The position numbers and the translations under genes are program-made. DNA of 64,000 nt from Desulfobacterales bacterium (GTDB lineage: Bacteria; Desulfobacterota; Desulfobacteria; Desulfobacterales; UBA11574): positions 1 through 64,000 of the forward strand of contig JAJDND010000195.1 of the NCBI GenBank assembly GCA_022340885.1, in the 5' to 3' direction. The notes below the pieces were generated by a model that was not told where the DNA came from, did not search any database, and worked only from the letters and a program-made list of their open reading frames with translations. Below are positions 30,902 through 41,051 of the stretch, piece after piece (the first letter of the stretch is position 1; every line of letters starts with the position of its first letter).

Positions 30902-33481
30902 ATGATAAGGTTATGGAAACATCTACATGACGCCAAAGCACGGGAATCAAAGGCGGAAAGGGACTTGAGGAAAAAATACAGCGAATTTCTGTCTGTGCTC
31001 TTTGAAAACGAATACAGCCTGGATTTGATGACCCGGTTGGAAGAAAAATTTTACAGCAACAAGCTGATCAGTTTCCCTTACCTGAAAACGATGATTGAAA
31101 ACCTGTCCAGGCATATTGCCAATATCGTCGAAAGCCTCATTCAGCTCTCGGGCGGAAATTATACCGTCCTGCGTGAAATCTATGGGCGCCTGAATAAAGA
31201 GATCAAGCAGGTGCTCAGGGGCAGCAAGGAGCCCATCTTTACCCCCATGGTCATTCCCCTGGCCATAATCAAAAAAGAAATGGTGGATAAAGTCGGCAAT
31301 AAGATGGCGAATCTTGGCGAAATGCATAACCGTTGCGATCGGCTGGTCCCCTCAGGATTTTCGGCCACGGCCTGTGCTTATGGCTATTTTTTGGAATACA
31401 ATGGTTTGCCGGAAAAAATAAAAGATGTGTTAAGCGACCTGAATCCTGATGAAAGCCATCAGCTTTTTGAGGCTGAAAAAGCTATCAAAAAAATCTTCCT
31501 CGAAGCGGACATTCCGCCGGAGATCGAAAACGCCATATTGCTCGAAAGTGAAAAGATCGAGAAGGACAAAGGGCATCCGCTGTACTGGGCCGTTCGCAGC
31601 AGTGCCATCGGCGAGGACCTGGCCGAAAGCTCCTTTGCAGGGCAGTTCAGTACGATGCTCAATGTTCCCACTGACCAATTGCTGCAATCGTTTAAAGCGG
31701 TTGCTTCGAGCAAATACAATGCCAGTGCCATTGTATACCAGCGCATGCGAAACATCCGTGATGAGGATATAACGATGAGCATTGGATTCATGGAGATGAT
31801 CGATCCGGTATGCTCAGGTGTGATGTATACGCTCAACCCCGTCGAACCCGATCGCCACGAAATGGTGATCAATGCGGTATGGGGCATTGGCGAACTCCTG
31901 GTCGAAGGCATTGTCTCAGCGGATGTTTATGTTCTTGATCGTGAATGCGATTTCGCCGTTGTCCGGGAGGAAACTGCACAGAAAGATGTTTGCCTGGCAC
32001 GCGTGACAGGCGGCGGTCTGCAACAACTGGCCATATCGGAGGATAAGTCCTGCCGCTGCTGTTTGAACCCGTCTCAGCTGAGAAGACTCGGCGAAATGGG
32101 GATGCAGGTTGAGGCGCACTTTAATGGTCCCCAGGATATCGAGTGGTGTTTTGACCAGGAGGATCGCTTATACTTGCTGCAGGCACGCCCTTTGCAGATT
32201 TGTGAAAGGACCGAGCGCAGCTCGCCCAAGCCAGCATTTGATGCCAAGGTGATTGCCGACGATACGCAACCCATCAGTCCGGGGATCGGCTGGGGAAAAG
32301 TGTTGAAAGCAAGGACCATTCACGATCTGAGCGGACTTCAGGAGGGCACCATCCTTATTCTGAAAACCTCTTCTCCACGGTTTATCGGAGCGTTCCACAA
32401 AGTCGCGGCGGTGGTTGTCGAAAAGGGCAATTGGACGGACCATATGGCCTCTGTGATTCGCGAATTCGGGGTGCCTTGTCTCGTTCGGGTTGCCGGTATT
32501 TTTGACACTTTGCATGACGGCCAGCAGGTTACCGTCGACGCTGACAATGGCGTCATCTATGAGGGTATCGTGTCGGCATTGAAACGGACAAGAGCGGTGT
32601 CGCCGGACAAGAAGGTGGATATCGCCATAACAGAGTCGCGCCGTTTGCTCGAGGTGATGGCCGAACAAATTTTCCCGCTGCATCTGACCGATCCGCGGCA
32701 AGCGGATTTTGTCCCCGAGTCTTGCCGGACCTGGCATGATATTCTTCGCTATTGCCATGAGACGGCGCTCAATGAAATGTTCCTTTTGAAGGAAAAAAGC
32801 CGACTGCGTTCCGCCAAAAACGTTTTCAGGGTTGAAACCGACCTGCCCATTTATTTGTATGTTCTGGATATTCTAAGCAATACAATTGAAAAGCGCCACC
32901 GGAAAGTCATCGCCGCGAAAGATGTTGTCAGCTTACCGTTTCAGAAGCTCTGGGAGGGGATGACGGACCCGGCAGTCAACTGGAAAGGGCCGGAAGTCGG
33001 GATGTCGTCTAAAGATCTTGTATCCGCCATGTTAAGAACACCGATGCATATGCTGACACAACCGGTGGACAGTAACAGCTACGCCGTGGTCGCCCCGGAG
33101 TATCTGAATTTGAGCTTGAGCATGGGCTATCATTATATCATTTTGGATTCCTTTTTATCGGATGACGCTTATAACAATTACATCTCCCTTTCTTTCAAAG
33201 GAGGCGCCGCAGAAGCCAGGAAAAGGAGTCTACGGGTAGCCTTTGTTAGCGAAGTGCTGAAGCACATGGATTTTAAGGTGGTAACTTCCGGTGATTTTCT
33301 CAAAGCGCGATTGAAGGCCGAAACAGCCTACGAATTAGGAAAGAAATTATTTACCATCGGCCATATTTTTGGTGTGACGCGGCTTTTAGATTTGGCTATG
33401 GAAGATGAAGATACGGTAAAAAAATGTGTCGCCAGGTTTGAATCCCGGGATTATTCGTTGGGCTTGACGGAAAATAATTAG
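30902..33481 (+). CDS. PEP-synthase/PPDK-like protein: ATP-grasp plus phosphohistidine swivel domain, no recognisable PEP-binding TIM barrel
   Basis: GNKMANLGEMHNR, WAVRSSAIGEDLAESSFAGQFSTMLNV, FNGPQDIEWCFDQEDRLYLLQARPL, GNWTDHMASVIREFGVPCLVRVAG. Confidence 0.85.
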   Translation: MIRLWKHLHDAKARESKAERDLRKKYSEFLSVLFENEYSLDLMTRLEEKFYSNKLISFPYLKTMIENLSRHIANIVESLIQLSGGNYTVLREIYGRLNKEIKQVLRGSKEPIFTPMVIPLAIIKKEMVDKVGNKMANLGEMHNRCDRLVPSGFSATACAYGYFLEYNGLPEKIKDVLSDLNPDESHQLFEAEKAIKKIFLEADIPPEIENAILLESEKIEKDKGHPLYWAVRSSAIGEDLAESSFAGQFSTMLNVPTDQLLQSFKAVASSKYNASAIVYQRMRNIRDEDITMSIGFMEMIDPVCSGVMYTLNPVEPDRHEMVINAVWGIGELLVEGIVSADVYVLDRECDFAVVREETAQKDVCLARVTGGGLQQLAISEDKSCRCCLNPSQLRRLGEMGMQVEAHFNGPQDIEWCFDQEDRLYLLQARPLQICERTERSSPKPAFDAKVIADDTQPISPGIGWGKVLKARTIHDLSGLQEGTILILKTSSPRFIGAFHKVAAVVVEKGNWTDHMASVIREFGVPCLVRVAGIFDTLHDGQQVTVDADNGVIYEGIVSALKRTRAVSPDKKVDIAITESRRLLEVMAEQIFPLHLTDPRQADFVPESCRTWHDILRYCHETALNEMFLLKEKSRLRSAKNVFRVETDLPIYLYVLDILSNTIEKRHRKVIAAKDVVSLPFQKLWEGMTDPAVNWKGPEVGMSSKDLVSAMLRTPMHMLTQPVDSNSYAVVAPEYLNLSLSMGYHYIILDSFLSDDAYNNYISLSFKGGAAEARKRSLRVAFVSEVLKHMDFKVVTSGDFLKARLKAETAYELGKKLFTIGHIFGVTRLLDLAMEDEDTVKKCVARFESRDYSLGLTENN

Positions 33482-33558
33482 GACCCGTTGCACATTACCA
33501 TTTATTTCGTGGTTTCATTTACGATCAGTGGAATGGGCGACCCCCATTCCCATTCCCC

Positions 33559-35325
33559 CTATAATACCCCTATACCTTCAGACGAAGTCTCGTCATCAAC
33601 GATGAGCTTCCAAAATTGATCGGGCCGCTCTTTCAGGGCGTTGGCCAGTATCCGGTCCTGTTTATAAACATCGTTGCGGAAATGAACAACCCCGTTATTA
33701 TCTGCCCATGCCGTAATATAAACTAGATAGACGGGGATATGTTCATTCAGATAAATATTCTTACGCGTTGAGCTTTTCCATAAATCCAAAATGGCTTCTT
33801 TGGTCCACCTGGGATTAGATTTTAAAAGAAATTCAGCCAGAGGATAGGGCTTTTCCAAGCGAATGCATCCGGAACTGAAGTCTCTTAAAGTCTTGTCAAA
33901 TAAGGATTTATTCGGTGTGTCATGGAGGTAAACGGCATATTTATTGGGAAATATAAATTTTATTTTTCCCAGTAGATTGTACGGTCCAGAGGTTTGTTGC
34001 AGTTTATACGGAAAGTAAGATTTCGTGGTCAAATTGCACCAACTGATGACCGCCGGGTCTATTTCAGGTGAATCGTGCTGCCAGTTTTTATATACCTTTA
34101 TATGTTTTGCTGCCAGGTAATCAGGGTCTGAGCATACTCTTGGCGCAAGATCCTTCACTGCCAACTTTGTGGGAATGTTCCAAAAGGGATTTATTACGAG
34201 ATACTGCATTTTTCCACTAAATACCGGTGTTTTTCGATAAGTCTTTCCAACGACCACTCGCATTCCCATAATCGGCCGGCCGCGGTCAACCACAGACATT
34301 TTGAAGTTTGCTATATTTACCAGGATGTATTTAGTTCCCAGATATCTGGGTAACCAGCGCCATCTCTCCATGTTGAGTTCGATTTGATGCAATCTCTTCC
34401 GGACAGGGATATTCAGAGCCGCAACAGTTTGGCCGCCGGCTATGCCGTCCACTGAGAGTCCATGACGAAATTGAAATCGCTTTACAGCTTTTTCAAGGTT
34501 GTGGTCAAAAAAATTTGGATTCGGGGTCCCCGTGGCTTCCAAATCTCCCAGGAAGATTAACCGATTTCTTAACATGTGGACCCGTTCATGGGAAACCCCG
34601 TATCGTAACGACTCCCCGCCAGGCATGTGGAACGATCCGTTTTTAGCTGCCAGTTCCCGATATTTTATCAGTGCCGACTGAAGATTTAAATACGCTTGAT
34701 GGTGCGGCGACAGATTTTGCAGTGTTTTTCGTATGGTGTGATCCTTTAAGGCGTTGTTGAGAATGCCGACCAAATCAATATCCGGATCAAACGATTCCCC
34801 TTTGATGTGGACCTTCTCCAGATTCACGAGCCCGAACAGCAGATGGGAAGAAAAATTCAAAAACGTGTCGGTTAACAATATATCGAGATCCGCCGCTATA
34901 TCCTGATAAATGAGAGAAGACGTATGGCGGTCATCTCTCACCGCGCTGAGTAAGGTCTCGATGGCATTAATTTGATAGTATCCGGGTTTTAAAGCATGCT
35001 TTTTGCAGTTCTTAATTTCATCGAGCAAATCATCTGCCAAAATAAACTCCCCATTTTTTCCCAACCATGCCGGTGAAAAGTTCCTTTGCAGATAAAAGGA
35101 AGGAACTAGAGATGTGCCGAGAATGAGCTTTGACCGGGATATCAATCGTTTTTTGTCCGAAAATCTCACAACTTTTTTTTGAATAAGTTCGGATATTGTA
35201 TCAGGGTTGAATACCGAAACAGGGGTTTCGTGTGTTTCGGGAACTATTACGGACTTTTGTGGAGGGGATGCCGCACAGCCGGCAATAACGAAGAAAATAA
35301 GAAAAATCGTTTTTACATGTTTCAT
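33559..35325 (-). CDS. YcbB-type L,D-transpeptidase, lipoprotein
   Basis: Lipobox (FFVIAGCAAS); peptidoglycan-binding FQFRHGLSVDGIAGGQTVAALN; catalytic YLHDTPNKSLFDKTLRDFSSGCIRLEKP. Confidence 0.88.
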   Translation of the reverse strand: MKHVKTIFLIFFVIAGCAASPPQKSVIVPETHETPVSVFNPDTISELIQKKVVRFSDKKRLISRSKLILGTSLVPSFYLQRNFSPAWLGKNGEFILADDLLDEIKNCKKHALKPGYYQINAIETLLSAVRDDRHTSSLIYQDIAADLDILLTDTFLNFSSHLLFGLVNLEKVHIKGESFDPDIDLVGILNNALKDHTIRKTLQNLSPHHQAYLNLQSALIKYRELAAKNGSFHMPGGESLRYGVSHERVHMLRNRLIFLGDLEATGTPNPNFFDHNLEKAVKRFQFRHGLSVDGIAGGQTVAALNIPVRKRLHQIELNMERWRWLPRYLGTKYILVNIANFKMSVVDRGRPIMGMRVVVGKTYRKTPVFSGKMQYLVINPFWNIPTKLAVKDLAPRVCSDPDYLAAKHIKVYKNWQHDSPEIDPAVISWCNLTTKSYFPYKLQQTSGPYNLLGKIKFIFPNKYAVYLHDTPNKSLFDKTLRDFSSGCIRLEKPYPLAEFLLKSNPRWTKEAILDLWKSSTRKNIYLNEHIPVYLVYITAWADNNGVVHFRNDVYKQDRILANALKERPDQFWKLIVDDETSSEGIGVL

Positions 35326-35517
35326 GTGGGCATAAGAGAAGGCTATGTGTTTCATTATTTAAAACTATGTGTATTCTCTGCCTTTACAGATTTCGTGGCA
35401 TAAAACCCATACTTTTTAAATTCACCGTCAAGATTGAGGAGAAATTCTCCCCGCGGACTTTAACCCTGAATCTTTATTTTAACTGCAAGAAAACAAATAG
35501 ATATATAAGGCCTTAAA

Positions 35518-35556
35518 ACAAAACAGCCTCTGGACAAGTATTCCCAAAGGCTGTTA
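35518..35556 (-). terminator. Intrinsic terminator in the riboswitch expression platform
   Basis: aacagcctctgg (35522-35533) / ccaaaggctgtt (35544-35555), one mismatch in 12; on the minus strand it is followed by TTTGTTTTAAGG. Confidence 0.75.
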
Positions 35557-35559
35557 AGG

Positions 35560-35650
35560 AACTTCGGCAACCCGGCTGTCCTGGCTTTTCAGCTTTAGAT
35601 CCGTGGCTTTGCGTCTCCGCCTTTCAACGGATTTGCCCTTTCGATCTTTA
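35560..35650 (-). promoter_or_regulatory. GEMM-I (cyclic di-GMP-I class) riboswitch aptamer
   Basis: Minus-strand RNA: gaucgaaAGGGCAAAuccguuGAAAggcggaGACGCAAAGCCacggauCUAAagcugaaaaGCcaggacaGCcGGGUUGCCGaag, matching the GEMM-I consensus blocks. Confidence 0.88.
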
Positions 35651-36064
35651 TCTATTTTAAAGTAATTCTAAACAATATAGACATGATTGTCAATCGGATT
35701 ATTTTTTAAATCTGTCACAGCCAAATGGACATGCTTTGAATTGATCGGATAGTGTATTTCAATTTGTACGCCGGCGACACAAATGTTAACTAGTGTCCAT
35801 CCATAAATGAGGATTTTTGTTCAAGATCGAGGCATGCGAAAAAAATAACCGCAGGCCTATAATTGATATTTCGAGGATTATGTTTCAATTATATTAAATA
35901 CTTATGTAAAACGAAAGGTTTTTAAGGGTGTCCCAAAGTGTTTGAAAGATTGACGCATGCTCTATAATTTTGATGAAAGATGATGTGTAATATTAATGCA
36001 CGATACCGGTATAGGAGACCGGAGCCGAAAGGAATGACTTAAATATAAAATTTAAATTCACTAT

Positions 36065-37534
36065 TCAGGATTTGGCACCATTTTGACACACTGCCCGGCA
36101 CTGCCCCACATGGACGCGCTTGACGTAGGTCATCTCTTCGATCTTGTCCATAGCCCCATTGAGGCCGCTATCTTTGACGCCGCCCAGCGGCAGCGTATCG
36201 TCGCCGTATAGCGGGCTCTCGTTGATCATCACCCGCGCTGCGTCCAGCCTGATGGCCACGTAACGCGCCTCGTCCGAGGAACCAAACACACTGGCACCCA
36301 GCCCGTAGGTCGTATCGTTGGCCAGAGCCAGCGCTTCCTCTATCGTGTCAAACACTATCAGAGAACGCACCGGAGCAAAGCTTTCCTCCACCCACAGGAA
36401 AGGTTGCTCCAGGGGCGGCTTGTCGAGAACCATCTCCTTGTCGAACTCGATCAGCGTCGGGGAGAAGAACGGGAGGCGCCCCTCGCCACCGGTGAGCACC
36501 TGGCCGCCTCGTTGCAGCGCCTCGCTGACGTGGTATGCAGCCACATCCAGTGTGTTTTGACTGCCGATAGGACCTATGTCTGTTTCAGGGGCCGTCGGGT
36601 CTCCGACTTTCAAGGTGCGGATGGCCTGTACCAACCGGCTGCGATACGCGTCAGCCACCGGACGCGCCACCAGGAAACGCTTGGCGGCGATGCACATCTG
36701 GCCGGCGTTGGCGAATCCACCCAGCACGGCCGCCGACACCGCCTGCTCCAGGTCTGCCGAGGCCAGGACGATGAAGGGGTCGTTGCCGGCCAGTTCCGGC
36801 ACGTACTTTTTCATGCGCCCCTCAATGTGCAGCAAGCACTCGCCCACTTGCCGCTTGGTACTGTCCAGGTATTGGCCCATTTTGATCAGGTTGTCTTTGC
36901 CGACCGCCGTTGAGGAGTAGTTGACGAAGACGTCCAGTTCGGGATTCTCGATGAACTCCCAGGCCGTCTCTTCGCCCGGGCAGGTGGTGAAGTGAACAGA
37001 TTCGGCCGGCGCTCCTGCCTCGAGGAAAGCGTCTACCAGCCAGCGGGTGGTGAGCGGAGCGGCAGAGGCCGGCTTGACCACCACAGTGTTGCCACTCCCC
37101 AGTGCGCACGAAATCATGAAGAAAGGCACCACGAGTGGAACGTTGCGCGGAGCAACGGCACCCACCACGCCGTAAGGTTTGCGTACCCACACGTTATCGC
37201 CCTGGAGAGCCGGCAAGACGCGAGGGCGCAAGAGTTGCTGGCGGGTCTCGAAGGTGCGGGCCATCTCCTCAGTGCGGTTCACTTCCCACGTGGCAAACTT
37301 GCGGGGTTGGCCGGCCTCCCGGATGGAGAGAGAGATGAGCTCCTCGCGGTGGGTCGCAATGCGTTCGCCGACATCCTGGATCATGGCCAATCTTTGGTCC
37401 CATGACAGGGCCTGCACAGCGTTCCGGGCACGGTAGGCCTGATGGATTTTGCTCCGCAGGTCGCGCCGATAGTCCATGAGCAGAGAATCAATTAGCTCCC
37501 CGGTATACTTGTCTCTTACTTCCAATTGTCTCAT
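36065..37534 (-). CDS. Aldehyde dehydrogenase family protein
   Basis: PYGVVGAVAPRNVPLVVP; VVKPASAAPLTTRWL; GQMCIAAKRFLVARPV; ESFAPVRSLIVFDTIEEALALANDTTYGLGASVF. Confidence 0.92.
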   Translation of the reverse strand: MRQLEVRDKYTGELIDSLLMDYRRDLRSKIHQAYRARNAVQALSWDQRLAMIQDVGERIATHREELISLSIREAGQPRKFATWEVNRTEEMARTFETRQQLLRPRVLPALQGDNVWVRKPYGVVGAVAPRNVPLVVPFFMISCALGSGNTVVVKPASAAPLTTRWLVDAFLEAGAPAESVHFTTCPGEETAWEFIENPELDVFVNYSSTAVGKDNLIKMGQYLDSTKRQVGECLLHIEGRMKKYVPELAGNDPFIVLASADLEQAVSAAVLGGFANAGQMCIAAKRFLVARPVADAYRSRLVQAIRTLKVGDPTAPETDIGPIGSQNTLDVAAYHVSEALQRGGQVLTGGEGRLPFFSPTLIEFDKEMVLDKPPLEQPFLWVEESFAPVRSLIVFDTIEEALALANDTTYGLGASVFGSSDEARYVAIRLDAARVMINESPLYGDDTLPLGGVKDSGLNGAMDKIEEMTYVKRVHVGQCRAVCQNGAKS

Positions 37535-37864
37535 GTGTTAACTTTCTCTCATAATCACAAGGATCAGTGAATCCGAATTTTGGTTCGTAGTGATGACTGT
37601 AGTCGCCGTTTCCCCATTAATAAGAATTCAGTTTCAGTAACAAAATCACTGTCACCTAAGTTGCGCTTGTTGTCATCATTAAATATCTTTCGTCGTTCGA
37701 TCCCTCTGACCCAATATGATGTTATGCGCCGGGGGGCCTCTATACAGGCTATTCCGGCATAGAATTCATAAGGTATTCTCAGAATCAGTTATCAACTAAT
37801 CCCCCAATGTCCCCAATGTCCTCAATATCCCATAGGGCAACATCCCGTCAAGATTTAACAACAT

Positions 37865-38557
37865 TCATTCCTGCGGCGGCACGGAATTTCGGGACTGAGC
37901 CGGAACAGCCACAAAGTACGCCAGAATAAGGGAAATCGCCACACCGGCAACGCCCGTTATTGAAAGAGCAAGGTATCCCATAATAAGCACCAGTGGCCCG
38001 CTGAGGAATGTACCCAGGGCCGTCCCGACCGCTGCCGAAGCATTGAATAGGCCCATGGCCTCTCTCCCTGGCTGACAGGCGTTACATCCGCGGTTATGGT
38101 GGTTCCGGTAACACTCAGGATGGGCCATGACAAGATAAAATAGCCGAATGCGGTGGGGATAAGTTTCCCGATGTTGCGGATGGCCGCCAGATTCAAGTGA
38201 TGGGAATGCCGGAAAATGCCCCCAGAATTTGAGCCACGACCGACAAGGCCCCGACCACCACCGATAACAGAAGCAATATGGAACCGTTGGAGGAAAAGCC
38301 AATACCGGCAAGACCCGCCGCTATGCCCATCGTCATAATGACAGGCAGTTTGCGACGTTCGAAAAGGTCACCCAGAGGCACCAGCAGGGCGAGCCCGATT
38401 GCATAGCCCAACTGCAATGCGGTAATAATCAGACGGCAGCGGTCACATCCAGTCCTAAAGCGGCACGGATGGCTTCCAGAAGGGGTCGAGCATAGTAGAG
38501 ACTTGCCATGGTCATTCCGCTATCCACCGCCAGCAGCAGAACCAGCGACCTCGTCAT
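37865..38557 (-). pseudogene. Decayed MFS transporter gene (several frameshifts, probable internal deletion)
   Basis: Successive frames: MTRSLVLLLAVDSGMTMASLYYARPLLEAIRAALGLDVTAA / MQLGYAIGLALLVPLGDLFERRKLPV.. / ..FGYFILSWPI.. / GLFNASAAVGTALGTFLSGPLVLIMGYLALS.. Confidence 0.8.
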
Positions 38558-38746
38558 AAAATATTCCTCGACATCTTCTTGATTTTGTTTGATAACAACT
38601 GTCGAGGTTTACAGAACATGGTAGTAGTTTTTCCTCCAAATGCCCTCCTCGCGACGCCATCTCGTCGGTGTTGTTGCATTTTTCGATGGTGAGGGGTCGC
38701 CATAAATCGTATTAAAAATGATCCTGATTTTAAATGTTTTTCTTTA

Positions 38747-39544
38747 TCAGAAGATCATTCGGCCCTGAAAGTCCGGCATGCGTTTGGAGACAAAGGCGGC
38801 AATCCCTTCACGCCCATCCGCGCTGGCTGCCATTGCTGAAATGATGCGGGATTCTCTTTCCATCTGGGATTCGAGGGTATCGGTTGTACCGGTTAGGATC
38901 AAACGTTTGGTCTCGCCGAAGGATCGAGTTGGCCCCTTTGCCAACTTGTGCGCTATTTCAAGGGCGGTAGATAGTACTTGGTCATCTGCAACTACTTGAT
39001 TAATGAGACCCCAACTCATGGCTTGTTCCGCCGATAATATTGGATTTAACAATGCCATCTCCTTGGCGCGGCGCAGCCCCACGATACGTGCCAGGAAATA
39101 ACTGGAACTGCCGTCCGGAACCAAGCCTACTTTTGTGTAGGCCATGGTGAATTTAGCAGATTCTGCAGCAATGGCAATATCGGTGGTCAGTGCCAGGCTG
39201 AACCCTCCTCCCGCGGCTGTTCCGTTTATGGCGCCAATCACCGGAGCGTCCATCCAGTTAAATCGGGATATCGCTGCGTGAAAGGTATGGGTGATCTCTG
39301 TGACATAGCGAGAGATTCCTTCAGCCTGAACGTTAAAAGCCTTCAGATCGCCTCCAACGCAAAACCTGCTGCCGTTACCGGTCAGCACCACCGATCGAAT
39401 CTTTTGATCCTCATCACACCTGACGGCGACATCCAGAAGTTCGCGCCCCATCTCCGGGATAATTGCATTACCCTCGTCAGGACGGTTGAGACGGATCAGT
39501 CCAACGCCATTCTCTATTTCAAAAATGATTGAATTGTAAGTCAT
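38747..39544 (-). CDS. Enoyl-CoA hydratase/isomerase family protein
   Basis: GSRFCVGGDLKAF; AINGTAAGGGFSLALTTDIAIAAESAKFTMAYTKVGLVPDGSSSYFLARIVG. Confidence 0.9.
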   Translation of the reverse strand: MTYNSIIFEIENGVGLIRLNRPDEGNAIIPEMGRELLDVAVRCDEDQKIRSVVLTGNGSRFCVGGDLKAFNVQAEGISRYVTEITHTFHAAISRFNWMDAPVIGAINGTAAGGGFSLALTTDIAIAAESAKFTMAYTKVGLVPDGSSSYFLARIVGLRRAKEMALLNPILSAEQAMSWGLINQVVADDQVLSTALEIAHKLAKGPTRSFGETKRLILTGTTDTLESQMERESRIISAMAASADGREGIAAFVSKRMPDFQGRMIF

Positions 39545-39609
39545 CGTTCTTTGGTTCCTTTTGAATACGTTTAATTTTTCCTAAACAACCTGAATCAAAT
39601 TCTCATTTT

Positions 39610-39822
39610 TTATTTAAATGAATAAAGTGACAGGCTTTGTCTATAATCGGAGACCAGAATCGATAGGGGGGGATTAAAGCTTTCTATTGGAATTGCCAGT
39701 TGTTTGGAAACAGCAGTTGAACTCTTAAGCAAAAAGCAGTTTCGTTCTGTGCATTTAAGACCGTTGGTACAATATTCACCCTTGTTACAAGGGCAATTTT
39801 TCTGTTTTATGTGAGTGGGCAT
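39610..39822 (-). CDS. Small Cys-rich protein (CPCxKGEYCTNGLKCTExNC), copy 1
   Basis: 70 aa ORF; homologous to the frameshifted copy at 42976-43235. Confidence 0.5.
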   Translation of the reverse strand: MPTHIKQKNCPCNKGEYCTNGLKCTERNCFLLKSSTAVSKQLAIPIESFNPPLSILVSDYRQSLSLYSFK

Positions 39823-39997
39823 ATTTTTAAATGTCTACAAGCTATTTTGATGTTCTTTGCTTTAGCCTTCTGTCAAGTCCGCTTCTTCGATCTTTTCCAG
39901 ATCTCCTTTCAGGAATATGATGATAATAAGAGAATTGACGCCTTTCTATGCCTAAGCGTCTTCCACCGTTATCGGGCAATATGTGGGGCATGATATA

Positions 39998-40243
39998 TTA
40001 TTTCCCAAACCTTTTGCGTCCAATAAGTGAGAGAGCAACCAAACCGGATCCAAGTAATACAAGTGAAATGGGCTCCGGGACATGCAAATCGCTATCACCA
40101 CTTGCAGTATGAAAACCGACAATTGATTTTGTAGCAATGCTCGATGTGAAAGTTATATGTGCCGGGCCGTCAAGAGTAGAGTACCCTACACTTCCAAAAA
40201 AAAATATAAAAACAAATAAAATCATAAATATTTTCTTCACCAA
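39998..40243 (-). CDS. Mini PEP-CTERM sorting-domain protein (81 aa)
   Basis: Signal peptide plus C-terminal VPEPISLVLLGSGLVALSLIGRKRFGK (PEP, TM, basic tail). Confidence 0.85.
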   Translation of the reverse strand: MVKKIFMILFVFIFFFGSVGYSTLDGPAHITFTSSIATKSIVGFHTASGDSDLHVPEPISLVLLGSGLVALSLIGRKRFGK

Positions 40244-40438
40244 TTTTTCCTTTTATGAAAATCTCTACGGAATACTCCGCCATTTATGATGTCGATGAAT
40301 AAGGTGCGGGGGAAAAAGGGAATGTAAAGTAGTTTAAGAAGCCCCGACTTTTAAGATAACGAGTTTTACTTATAAATATTATAATTTATATCTTAATATT
40401 TTCTTTTATGGATAAAAATAATTATTGATCTATAATTA

Positions 40439-40454
40439 TGCAAAATTCATGCAA
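40439..40454 (-). promoter_or_regulatory. Sigma-54-like -24/-12 element (site 1)
   Basis: TTGCATGAATTTTGCA on the minus strand, upstream of the PEP-CTERM ORF. Confidence 0.5.
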
Positions 40455-40812
40455 AAATGATGAATTATTTATTATTATTTTAAATATCAAGTGGTTAGTT
40501 TAAGCTGGATGAAAAAATAGGTATGCAAATTCATTTAAAAAACCATGTAATTGTGAGGTAAAGTACATAAAAAATGAGAACTGATTTACATAGTATTAAG
40601 AAACAATTCAAACGGCCATGTACTATATATATTGCGGCATTGGTTGGTGGGGTGTTCGATGTGGAAAGTGGCTTGGTTTGCTAAATACAGCTTACCATAA
40701 ATTTTACCGACCAGAACAACAATCGACATGAAGATATCATAAACTACAATTAAAAAAACCCTATAATAATTTACGAAGTAAAGCTCTTTTGCAATTTGTT
40801 ATATCTCTTTAA

Positions 40813-41019
40813 CTAATTAAAAATTTTGTCCTTATCTGATAATTTCAGACCTAATGCTAATAGGATTTTTCGTTGTGTTTTTATTCTACATGGCATTCCA
40901 TTCTCAATCCGTGTAATCGTTAAAGGAGATATATCAGCTTTCCTGGAAAGTTCAGCCTTGCTCATCATCAGGGATTCTCTGATTTCTTTTAGAGAATTTT
41001 TTTCTATATTCTGAACCAT
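40813..41019 (-). CDS. Small XRE-family helix-turn-helix protein
   Basis: LKEIRESLMMSKAELSRKADISPLTITRIENGMPCRIKTQRKILLALGL. Confidence 0.8.
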   Translation of the reverse strand: MVQNIEKNSLKEIRESLMMSKAELSRKADISPLTITRIENGMPCRIKTQRKILLALGLKLSDKDKIFN

Positions 41020-41051
41020 AGTTACAATTTACTTTTGTCTTATGTTTCTTC

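Noticed and set aside
37801-37830. Short ccccaatgt tandem words
   Set aside because: Only about three imperfect units; not distinguishable from chance.
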